Assembly: GCA_905234865.1 (NCBI GenBank)
Contig: CAJOJE010000005.1
Location: forward strand, 39,702 to 103,701
Direction of reading: 5' to 3'
DNA length: 64,000 nucleotides
Source of the DNA: Candidatus Gastranaerophilales bacterium
Lineage (GTDB): Bacteria; Cyanobacteriota; Vampirovibrionia; Gastranaerophilales; Gastranaerophilaceae
Shown here: in pieces, positions 9,156 through 16,481 of the stretch
How the letters are laid out: the number at the start of each line of letters is the position of its first letter
How positions within the stretch are numbered: position 1 is the stretch's first letter
The notes under the pieces: model-generated
Database searches by the model: none
What the model was told of the DNA's origin: nothing
Seen by the model: the letters and a program-made list of their open reading frames with translations, nothing else
Program-made: the position numbers and the translations under genes

Positions 9156-10214
9156 CTAATTTCTGTATCCTATTCCCGCTCTATACCCCGATACCGAGTA
9201 TAAAAGAGGGAGTGCAGGTTCAATCCATTTTAACCCTGATAATAAAGAAACCGTTGCGATATCGTCTGTGTGAAGTCCGATATCAATCAATTCGGGCGTT
9301 CTTTCTTTCTCTTTTTGTTTTTTGATTTCTTTCTTATATTCTTTTTTATTTTTAGCCGATTGAACGTAATCTTTTATGTCGTAGTTTGGTTTTTCCTTCT
9401 CTTTTTTGTCAAAAATCGGGTCTATAATATGTTTTCCGATGAAATTTGCGATTTTGCTTCCGCCTATGACACCCGTTAAAACAATTCCCGCAATCATGCC
9501 CAAAGCTCTCGTTGTTTTTGAAGTTACGCCTTTTTTCTCCATTAAATGAAGTGCGGCGCCTGCTCCTATATTGCACATAAAAATATTTGCAAGATATTGA
9601 TATGACCCTTCTTTAATTTTATTCGGGAATTTTTCCTTCCAGTGTTTTTTATCGGTTGCAACATCTGCCGCAACTCCGCCTGCAATTCCTCCCGCAACGG
9701 GGACTGCGCCATAAATGGAAAGATATTTTATATCGTCAAAAATATCTTCTGCGGTTGTATTTTTAGGTGAAGGGATAAATTCTTCCAAAAAATTCTTCCC
9801 TTTTTCCTCTTTACCTAATTTTTCGAAAATATCTTTTATTTCGCCAATATTTAAAATTTTATTTTTCCCTTTTTCTAAAATTTTTTGAACAGGTTCAATC
9901 GGGTTATTTGTTTTAATGAATTCGTCTATTAATCCGGTATTTTTTTCTATGATTTCGCTTGATTTAGGGGGAGGGTCCTTTTTCGCAAATGCAGAAGCAA
10001 TTTTTGGGGCATATACGGCAGAAACTACCGTTGCACCCATTGTCAATCCTGTTTTTATAAATGTATCCTTCTTTTTATCGTCGGGAGCGTTATAAACTTC
10101 TTTTGCCGTATATAACGTGCCCAATGTTCCCAAAATTAACGGAACGTTTTCTTGAAATTTTGAAACTAATAACGGCTGGTCTAAAAATTTACCTACTGCT
10201 TGAAAATTATTCAT
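9156..10214 (-). CDS. Unrecognised membrane protein, paralogue of the gene at 25395
   Basis: About 352 residues with several Gly/Ala-rich hydrophobic stretches (PLILGTLGTLY, GLTMGATVVSAVYA, GAVPVAGGIAGGVAADVA, LGMIAGIVLTGVIGG), a Lys/Glu-rich region near residue 290-310, and a conserved-looking C-terminus HTDDIA...ALPLLYSVSGYRAG. The protein at 25395-26189 shares that C-terminal HxDDI...LPLLY...GYxAG pattern and the KIxEGxxxxL and ARGLL/ALGMI region. No known domain is visible. An ATG at 10214 and a GTG at 10223 are both possible starts. It is transcribed away from the calpain-like gene, with an AT-rich divergent promoter region between them. Confidence 0.65.
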   Translation of the reverse strand: MNNFQAVGKFLDQPLLVSKFQENVPLILGTLGTLYTAKEVYNAPDDKKKDTFIKTGLTMGATVVSAVYAPKIASAFAKKDPPPKSSEIIEKNTGLIDEFIKTNNPIEPVQKILEKGKNKILNIGEIKDIFEKLGKEEKGKNFLEEFIPSPKNTTAEDIFDDIKYLSIYGAVPVAGGIAGGVAADVATDKKHWKEKFPNKIKEGSYQYLANIFMCNIGAGAALHLMEKKGVTSKTTRALGMIAGIVLTGVIGGSKIANFIGKHIIDPIFDKKEKEKPNYDIKDYVQSAKNKKEYKKEIKKQKEKERTPELIDIGLHTDDIATVSLLSGLKWIEPALPLLYSVSGYRAGIGYRN

Positions 10215-10288
10215 CTTTCCCACTTTTTTAAGATAATATGCTTTACTTTTTAATTGTAAGACAGGACTAACAAAATGTCAAGCTAAAC

Positions 10289-10305
10289 TAACATTTAATA
10301 TGTTA
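10289..10305. promoter_or_regulatory. Inverted repeat TAACAT-N5-ATGTTA in a divergent promoter region
   Basis: The sequence TAACATTTAATATGTTA is a 6-base inverted repeat with a 5-base centre. It lies between two divergent genes. A related TTAACA/TGTTAA repeat occurs at 45329-45342 and a longer TTTAACAT/ATGTTAAA at 22877-22893. In DNA this AT-rich such repeats arise by chance, so an operator function is only a suggestion. Confidence 0.25.
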
Positions 10306-10390
10306 ATAATTGTTAAAAAATTACTTCCATGGCGTAAATTTATTTAAAAAAATGACGAAGTAATAATCAGATAGGAAGTGAGTATTTATT

Positions 10391-11335
10391 ATGACTGATT
10401 TTACAAGTTCAATCAAAAGCATTATTTTGCAAACTTTACACAGCATTAAAAAAACGGACAAAGCTGACCAAAATTCAAAAACAAAAACATCTCAATTATC
10501 AAGCAATCTCAAAAGCAGCCCTCTTATGAAGTCTGACGAGAATGAGCTTGTGGAATTTGACGAAACTCCCGCTTATGCAAGTTCTTCCGATACCAAAAAA
10601 ACGGGCGGAGGCTCAAAAGACGGCGAAATAAACGATACAAAGCAGGGTTCGACCGGCGATTGCTGGCTTATGTCCGGAATAAATGCTCTTTCTTACACCG
10701 ATGAAGGAAAAAAAGTAATTAAAGATGCAATCGACTACAATAACGACGGCTCTACAACAGTTCATCTTAAAGGGTTTGGCGACGTACAAATTACAAGCGC
10801 AGAGCTTCAGGAAGCAAAAAACTCGGACAAATTTTCAAAAGGCGATGATGATATGCTTATTCTTGAACTTGCAATAAGAAAAGTTCTTGACCAATTGAAA
10901 GCAAACGGCTCAAAACTCGATAATGCGCCTCCCGAGGTTCAAAAAGCCCTTCAGGCAACAATTAATGCCGATAGCGAAGAAACAATAACGGGCGGTTTTC
11001 CGATTGTTGCAATGTATCTTTTAACGGGCGAATATGCTCAATCGGAAACAGTGTCCGATGCGGGTTCTAAAGCCGATGTCGATACGATTTTAAAAGAATT
11101 TGAAAACAACAATAATAAGGATATGGCACTGACTGCTTGTTTTGATTCGGATATGTCAATAAATGACGTTTCGGGCATTGCGGTTGATATTGTAGGAAAC
11201 CATGCTTATGCCGTTAAAGAGGTTAAAAGCGGTGTTGTTACTCTTACAAACCCTTGGGATTCGAGCAAGGAAATCAATGTTTCCGCAGATACTCTAAAAG
11301 CCTCGGGCTGCAGGGTTGATTACGTTAAAGTTTAA
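10391..11335 (+). CDS. Calpain-like (C2-type) cysteine protease
   Basis: 314 residues. A Ser/Thr/Lys-rich, probably disordered N-terminus (about 1-75) precedes a calpain-type catalytic domain: QGSTGDCWLMSGINAL with Gln85 (oxyanion) and Cys91, GNHAYAVKEV with His271, and LTNPWDSS with Asn287. The triad order and spacing fit the calpain fold. There is no Sec signal, so the protein is either cytosolic or exported another way. Bacterial calpain-like proteins are known, but their roles are mostly unclear. A good AGGAAGTGAG site precedes the start and a strong terminator follows the stop. Confidence 0.8.
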   Translation: MTDFTSSIKSIILQTLHSIKKTDKADQNSKTKTSQLSSNLKSSPLMKSDENELVEFDETPAYASSSDTKKTGGGSKDGEINDTKQGSTGDCWLMSGINALSYTDEGKKVIKDAIDYNNDGSTTVHLKGFGDVQITSAELQEAKNSDKFSKGDDDMLILELAIRKVLDQLKANGSKLDNAPPEVQKALQATINADSEETITGGFPIVAMYLLTGEYAQSETVSDAGSKADVDTILKEFENNNNKDMALTACFDSDMSINDVSGIAVDIVGNHAYAVKEVKSGVVTLTNPWDSSKEINVSADTLKASGCRVDYVKV

Positions 11336-11336
11336 T

Positions 11337-11365
11337 AAAAAGGCGGTTTAATTACCGCCTTTTTT
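11337..11365. terminator. Bidirectional terminator between the calpain-like gene and a minus-strand gene
   Basis: Eleven-base stem AAAAAGGCGGT / ACCGCCTTTTT with a 6-base loop, with T-runs on both strands. It closes the calpain-like gene and the converging gene that ends at 11364. Confidence 0.85.
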
Positions 11366-12398
11366 AGTTTTCGTAAAGTCTTTTAGCTTCTTGCGTTTGT
11401 TCTTTTATATTGTAGTTGCTTGAATTATTTAAACCGTTTTTATATGCCTTATAAGCATAGTATTTTGCACTTGTATTTTGGTCGTTTTTACAAATTCCCG
11501 CAACGCTGAAAAACGGTTCAAAACGTCTTATGTCTAAATCGTTCGGGTAAAGATAATAAGTTACGTTGTATGATTTTTTGGCATATTGGCATGATTCAAT
11601 CGTATTTCCTTGTAAAAGATAAGTTTCAGCCAGCATGTCATATATATTTTTAAGTTTTTTACTTTGTTTAATTACATCAATATTGTAATTTGCCAAAATA
11701 ACTTCTGCTTGCTTATATTCTTGTGCGGCAATTATTGCATTATTGTAGTCTTTAATATTTAAACAAGTTTTATATGTATTCTCAAAAAAATCTTCAACGG
11801 CAATTTTTAAATTATTGTTCATGGAAGGAGTAACCATATTTTTAACGGCATTAATAACGGGAGGAATTTTTTGATAATTGCCTTCCATAATATATGTTGA
11901 AATCAAAGCGGAAGCAAGTTTCACCATAACGGGAGTGCTGTTTAAATTTTGTGCCTGCATTTGATTTACGATATTTTCAATCGTTCCTGATGTAATATAG
12001 CGGTTAAAATCTTTATTTTTGCCGTTATTAAAAATTTCCGCTTCGACCTTATTTGCTTCGATTGCGCAATTAGCTGCCAAAAGAGTATTTTCTTTTGAGG
12101 GCTTTTTAGAAAGCTCGTTTTTTGCGCCCGTCATTGCAACAAAATAATACCAGTACGCTTTTTCCAAATTGCCGTATTCTTGATTTTTTAAGCCGTAATA
12201 CATATCGGCAGTCTTCTTGCTTGCTTTTATCAAATCCAAGCCGTAATATCCGCCGTTTTTGTCATAAAGGCTTTCTGTGTAGTCAACCTGAGCTTTAAGG
12301 GTATTTTTGTCCGTATTTGATTTTACGGCACCTTCGCTTGCTAAATTTAAAAAACAACACGTCAGAATAAAAAATGATATAAATAACCGCTTTTTCAT
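11364..12398 (-). CDS. Secreted protein of unknown function with helical-repeat character
   Basis: 344 residues with a Sec signal (KKRLFISFFILTCCFLNLAS). A Cys pair in the hydrophobic core is near the end of the signal, but a clean lipobox is not evident. The rest is helical: repeated Tyr/Ala-rich segments such as EKAYWYYFVAMTGAKNEL, NNAIIAAQEYKQA and TYLLQGNTIESCQYAKKS resemble TPR-like helix pairs. No family is recognised. Start supported by GAGGA 8 bases upstream. Likely periplasmic or surface scaffold; this is inference. Confidence 0.6.
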   Translation of the reverse strand: MKKRLFISFFILTCCFLNLASEGAVKSNTDKNTLKAQVDYTESLYDKNGGYYGLDLIKASKKTADMYYGLKNQEYGNLEKAYWYYFVAMTGAKNELSKKPSKENTLLAANCAIEANKVEAEIFNNGKNKDFNRYITSGTIENIVNQMQAQNLNSTPVMVKLASALISTYIMEGNYQKIPPVINAVKNMVTPSMNNNLKIAVEDFFENTYKTCLNIKDYNNAIIAAQEYKQAEVILANYNIDVIKQSKKLKNIYDMLAETYLLQGNTIESCQYAKKSYNVTYYLYPNDLDIRRFEPFFSVAGICKNDQNTSAKYYAYKAYKNGLNNSSNYNIKEQTQEAKRLYEN

Positions 12399-12566
12399 AT
12401 AAAAATCCTCATTTTAAGCAATACAACAATACTTACACGATTTTTAAAATTTTTTAAAATAAAATATCTTAAAAATCAAAAATCTTAATATTTTTTACAT
12501 TATCTCAAGAGTTTTATTCTTTGTAAATACTTTGTTAAATACGGGTTTACAATTTTAAAAATCAAA

Positions 12567-12586
12567 GGGCGGTTATTTAACCGCCC
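12567..12586 (-). terminator. Terminator for the DUF378 gene
   Basis: Perfect stem GGGCGGTTA / TAACCGCCC with a 2-base centre. On the minus strand it is followed by TTTGATTTTT, which fits termination of the gene at 12601-12810. Confidence 0.75.
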
Positions 12587-12600
12587 GGGACACAAATGCG

Positions 12601-12810
12601 CTACATTTCTTCTCTTTTAAGGACATCGGTATTCGCACTTACAAGCATGATAAGAGCGCTTATTCCGACCAAAGAATAAATAATTCTGCTCCAAATGCTC
12701 ATATCTCCGAAAATCGCACTAATTAAGTCGAATCCGAAAAATCCGATTAGCCCCCAGTTAATTGCGCCTGTGATAACTAAAACAAATGCGATAACTTTTG
12801 TTAAATACAT
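12601..12810 (-). CDS. DUF378 family small membrane protein
   Basis: 69 residues, two transmembrane helices. The pattern GAINWGLIGFFGFDLISAIF, then WSRIIYSLVGISAL, is the DUF378 (YuzA-like) signature: an Asn-Trp-Gly motif in the first helix and Arg-Ile-Ile-Tyr at the start of the second. Function of the family is unknown. AAGGAG lies 5-6 bases before the ATG, a strong ribosome site. Monocistronic, with its own terminator. Confidence 0.85.
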   Translation of the reverse strand: MYLTKVIAFVLVITGAINWGLIGFFGFDLISAIFGDMSIWSRIIYSLVGISALIMLVSANTDVLKREEM

Positions 12811-12931
12811 AGTACTCCTTTCTTTCCTTTTTATTTTAACTTTATATATGCGAAAAATTATTCTCTTAAAAGATAACTAATTATTATCCCATACGGTAAA
12901 ATTTTACAAACTAAACGATATATCTAATTTG

Positions 12932-12946
12932 TGCTAATATTGTTTT
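12932..12946 (+). promoter_or_regulatory. Extended -10 element abutting the RgpF-like gene; probable leaderless start
   Basis: TGCTAATAT (12932-12940) has the extended -10 form TG-n-TAATAT, and the ATG begins 6 bases later with no ribosome-binding site between. Transcription would begin at or next to the start codon. No good -35 is seen. Compare 34240-34251 and 58973-58984. Confidence 0.45.
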
Positions 12947-14506
12947 ATGAAAAGAGCTGCAATTTATGTTTATTATGACAAAAACGGGTTAATAGCCGAC
13001 TATGCGCTTTTTTTTATAAAATCCCTGCTTGAAGTTTGTTCAAAAGTTCAGGTTGTAATTAACGGCAAAATCATTCCTAAAGAATTAGAAAAATTAAAAA
13101 TTGACGGAGTTGACGTTGTTCAAAGAAAAAATATCGGGTATGATTTTTGGGCTTATCGAGAAGGGGTTTTGCAATTTAAAGACTGTTTTTATGATATTGA
13201 CGAATTAATATTGTGTAATTCTTCCGTATATGGTCCTTTTTATCCTTTTTTTGACATGTTTGATAAAATGGAAAAAAGCGAGGCTGATTTTTGGGGAATA
13301 ACTCTGCACCCTGCTTCTGATTATAAAATTATCAAGAATAATAAAAATACGCAAATTAAAGAACACATTCAGTCGTATTTTCTTGTATTTAAAAAGAAAA
13401 TGCTTCAAGACAACAGATTTCTTGATTACTTTTTAAATATGAAAAAAATTAACGGTAGAAAAGAAGCGATAGGATATCTTGAAATTCAATTAACGGAGTA
13501 TTTTAAAAATTTAGGTTTTAAGTATGATACATATATAAAAAGAAACAATGAACCCCACGATAACGTTGCACAATATATGAGCGATTATCTCATTGCAAAA
13601 AAATGCCCCGTTATAAAAAAGACCTGTTTTTTTCACAGGTATGACCTGTTTCAAAAAAAATGCGCGGAAACTTCGACAAAAAGAGCGTATGAACTTATTA
13701 AAAAAACCGGTTATGATACAAAATTAATAATAAAAGACGTTTTAAGAAACCGTAAAACAGGCGATATTAAAAAATTTCTTCACTTGAATTTTGTAATTGA
13801 GGGAAAAAAAGACATTATTTTGCATGATAAAATAGCGCTTTGTGTTGAAAATGATTGCTTTTTGCCTGTGGCGGACAAATTTTCAAATATTTTTGACATT
13901 TTCCATATCGAAAATTCTTCCGACAAAAATTATTTTGACAAAATAAAAGAAATATCAAAAAAATACGATTATATTCTTTACCTGTCGGATAATACCGCCT
14001 TTTTACCCCCTGATATAAAAAGCGGGTACATTGAGCATATTATAAATTGTTTAATGAAGGATGAAAATTATATAAAAGGGATTGTTTCTTTATTTGAAAA
14101 AGACGATAATATTGGGGTTTTAACTCCTATTCCTTTTTTATTTCCCGATTTTGAATTTTATTTTAACTTTGTTAAAAAGGAAGAATTTTTAGAATTTAAA
14201 AATGAAAATAATATGAATTTTATCCCCGATGAAAAAGATTTGAACTTATGTTCGGGCTCTTTTTGGGTAAAGAGTGAAGTTTTATTTAATGTAGATAATA
14301 TTAATCTTAATGAAAAATTGAATAAAGGGATGATTTATTCCATGCTTGCTCAAAATTCAGGCTTTTTAACGGGTTCTGTCGCACCTTCTTTTAAAATGGC
14401 GGAATATGCCGATAATCTTCAATATAAAGCGCAAAAAATTCCCCAGTTTCTTTTTCGATTGATTGAAAAAATTGAGAGAAAACTACATAAAATAGTTTTA
14501 AAATAA
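12947..14506 (+). CDS. RgpF-like rhamnan-synthesis family protein
   Basis: 519 residues. The first 270 match the RgpF (rhamnan synthesis F) style: RAAIYVYYDKNGLIADYALF, QRKNIGYDFWAYREGV, NSSVYGPFYPFFDMF, and EADFWGITLHP. The second half repeats the theme with YILYLSDNTAFLPP and NIGVLTPIPFLFPDF, as in the longer members. RgpF proteins act in assembling rhamnose-containing polysaccharide, perhaps as transferases; the precise reaction is not settled. It stands alone between AT-rich gaps, far from the main glycan block, with its own promoter and terminator. Cytosolic, no signal peptide. Confidence 0.8.
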   Translation: MKRAAIYVYYDKNGLIADYALFFIKSLLEVCSKVQVVINGKIIPKELEKLKIDGVDVVQRKNIGYDFWAYREGVLQFKDCFYDIDELILCNSSVYGPFYPFFDMFDKMEKSEADFWGITLHPASDYKIIKNNKNTQIKEHIQSYFLVFKKKMLQDNRFLDYFLNMKKINGRKEAIGYLEIQLTEYFKNLGFKYDTYIKRNNEPHDNVAQYMSDYLIAKKCPVIKKTCFFHRYDLFQKKCAETSTKRAYELIKKTGYDTKLIIKDVLRNRKTGDIKKFLHLNFVIEGKKDIILHDKIALCVENDCFLPVADKFSNIFDIFHIENSSDKNYFDKIKEISKKYDYILYLSDNTAFLPPDIKSGYIEHIINCLMKDENYIKGIVSLFEKDDNIGVLTPIPFLFPDFEFYFNFVKKEEFLEFKNENNMNFIPDEKDLNLCSGSFWVKSEVLFNVDNINLNEKLNKGMIYSMLAQNSGFLTGSVAPSFKMAEYADNLQYKAQKIPQFLFRLIEKIERKLHKIVLK

Positions 14507-14529
14507 AAGCCCGAATTACGGGCTTTTTA
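14505..14529 (+). terminator. Terminator after the RgpF-like gene
   Basis: Stem AAAGCCCG / CGGGCTTT with a 5-base loop and a following T-run, starting at the stop codon. Confidence 0.8.
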
Positions 14530-14551
14530 AATTTTAATACAGCTGAACTTA

Positions 14552-16210
14552 TTATCTGAATATGTCCTCATACATTGACGATAATGCAATGACAAGCATA
14601 ACCGGCACCAATATTGCCGTTACGGCTATTGTCGTAATTGCTGCATCTTTAACCTTAAAGGGAAATTCTAAAGTTTTTCCTATAAATATTCCCGTATTTT
14701 TTGTCATTTCTGCTCTTTTTTCTTTTTTTCTTTGAGTTTTATATATTTGATTTACAATATCTTGATTTTCGGCGGAAAGCCCGGATTTTATTTTTTCTAT
14801 ATCGAATCTTGGCTGCATGGGAACTTTGACCTTTCCGTTTTTATCTATTATTTCCGTATTTTCTCCGTTACTTACAAAAAGTATATTACTGTTTGAAAAA
14901 TCAATCCCTTTATAAGTAACCGTATATTTTTTCTCCTTTTCATCGTATGTGATTTCGTTTTTATCTATGGCGGGCAGAGAAAACATATCATCATATTGAA
15001 AATCAACTATAATAGTGTTATCTGAATTGATTATGCCCCATTTACCGTCTTTTTTGGCGCAAATTCTATTCGGGTTTGAGAGTGACTGTTGTTTTCTTTT
15101 GTATAATATATAATTTTTGTCGGGGAAATAAAAATCATCATACATATTTGGAATTATTTTTACTTTGTTATCTGTTTTAATGTTTAATCCGTATTTTGTT
15201 TGCCCGTTCCAATAACCGTTTGTGAGAAATATGCCTGTTGTCGGGAAATTTTTAAATTGTGTTAGGATACTGTTGCTGCGTATATATTCTGCCTTATTTT
15301 TATCATACAAATAGAAATTATCATCTTTTTTGTCGGGGTAATAAATAAATTCGCCTGCGTCAGTGTTTGCAAACTGTTTGAAAGTTGATTGAATTTCATT
15401 GTTTGTCGTGTTTATTTGTTCAATCATGCGGCTTGGTTCTTGAGTTATGTTATGGCTTTTTGAAATTTTATACCATATATTCGATTTTATGCCGCCAAAC
15501 TCCTCTTTTGTTTTTTTACTTTTAAGAGAAATTGTATCTGTGGGTGCAAAAGAAATATTAAGATGTTTAAAAATTAATGTATCCTCATCAGGTACTGCAT
15601 ATTCGATAAATTGCGGTGTCGTAAATTTATAATATTCATCTTCGGGAACAATATACCCCCATTTGCCGTCTTTTTGGTATAAAATGACTCCGTTTTCGGG
15701 GTAGTTATAAAATTTTATGTTTGAAATTTTATTATTTTGTTCAATCATATCTTTAATCATGTGTTTTGAACTTTTTGAGGGGATTGCCGCAATATATTCA
15801 AATTCCGATGTTTTTCCGATAAAAATGGAGTTGTCTATTGTTTTTTGTTTGTCTTTATCGATTTTATACAACTTTATATTTTTAATTTCTCTGTCAATAA
15901 CGGGCTTATTGTCATTTGTATAAACTTTGTAGCCGTCGCTTTTATCCTGCTTTACAAGTACGGTGTCATCGCCTAATTTTTTAATTTTTTTGTAGTTAAA
16001 AGGAATAACGGTTTCGTTTGTATCTTTGCTGATAACTCCGTATTTTTTGTTGTTACCTTTTTTAATTTGAACGTTTCTTGGAATATTATCTTTATTTTTT
16101 ATAAAAGTATCATAATCAACATTGTTATTTGCGCAGGCAAATAAATTGTTTGAAAGTAAAAATGATAATAATAGAGCTGATGATACAAATTTTTTCATTG
16201 AGATTAACAT
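14552..16210 (-). CDS. Secreted WG-repeat protein with a C-terminal membrane segment
   Basis: About 552 residues. A Sec signal (KKFVSSALLLSFLLSNNLFA) is followed by WG-type beta repeats: KKYGVISKDTNETVIPFNY, DGKWGYIVPEDEYY, TKYGLNIKTDNKVKIIPNMY, and DGKWGIINSDNTIIVDFQY. A C-terminal hydrophobic stretch (TTIAVTAILVPVMLVIALSS) probably anchors it. WG repeats are beta-hairpin modules of unknown binding partner. The start is uncertain: ATG at 16210 (used), ATG at 16198 (MKKF), or TTG at 16219, none with a strong ribosome site. Confidence 0.7.
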   Translation of the reverse strand: MLISMKKFVSSALLLSFLLSNNLFACANNNVDYDTFIKNKDNIPRNVQIKKGNNKKYGVISKDTNETVIPFNYKKIKKLGDDTVLVKQDKSDGYKVYTNDNKPVIDREIKNIKLYKIDKDKQKTIDNSIFIGKTSEFEYIAAIPSKSSKHMIKDMIEQNNKISNIKFYNYPENGVILYQKDGKWGYIVPEDEYYKFTTPQFIEYAVPDEDTLIFKHLNISFAPTDTISLKSKKTKEEFGGIKSNIWYKISKSHNITQEPSRMIEQINTTNNEIQSTFKQFANTDAGEFIYYPDKKDDNFYLYDKNKAEYIRSNSILTQFKNFPTTGIFLTNGYWNGQTKYGLNIKTDNKVKIIPNMYDDFYFPDKNYILYKRKQQSLSNPNRICAKKDGKWGIINSDNTIIVDFQYDDMFSLPAIDKNEITYDEKEKKYTVTYKGIDFSNSNILFVSNGENTEIIDKNGKVKVPMQPRFDIEKIKSGLSAENQDIVNQIYKTQRKKEKRAEMTKNTGIFIGKTLEFPFKVKDAAITTIAVTAILVPVMLVIALSSMYEDIFR

Positions 16211-16243
16211 ACTTACCAACTTTCTTTAAATATACAAGAAATT

Positions 16244-16316
16244 TGCGCCTGGCGCGATTCGAACGCGCGACCTCTCCCTTAAAAGGGGATTGCTCTACCG
16301 ACTGAGCTACAGGCGC
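16244..16316 (-). tRNA. tRNA-Lys (anticodon TTT)
   Basis: 73 bases on the minus strand. Acceptor arms GCGCCTG / CAGGCGC pair fully; D-arm GCTC / GAGC; anticodon loop CTTTTAA gives anticodon TTT; T-arm GCGCG-TTCGAAT-CGCGC. The discriminator is A and CCA is not encoded. The anticodon stem has one A-G mismatch at its outer pair. Confidence 0.95.
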
Positions 16317-16430
16317 AAATAATATTTAATTTTAAATTGTTTATCAAATCGTCAAACCAAACAGCTGACCTAATCAGAATACCAAGAACAAAATTTTCAG
16401 TCAATAGTTTTTTATAATTTTTTTTCAAAA

Positions 16431-16470
16431 AAATAAGCCTCTTTGTGATAAAAAGAGGCTTATTTTTAAT
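16431..16470 (-). terminator. Terminator of valS
   Basis: Long stem AATAAGCCTCTTT / AAAGAGGCTTATT with a short loop, T-rich on the minus-strand exit side. It lies 11 bases beyond the valS stop. Confidence 0.85.
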
Positions 16471-16481
16471 TATTTGTTTTT

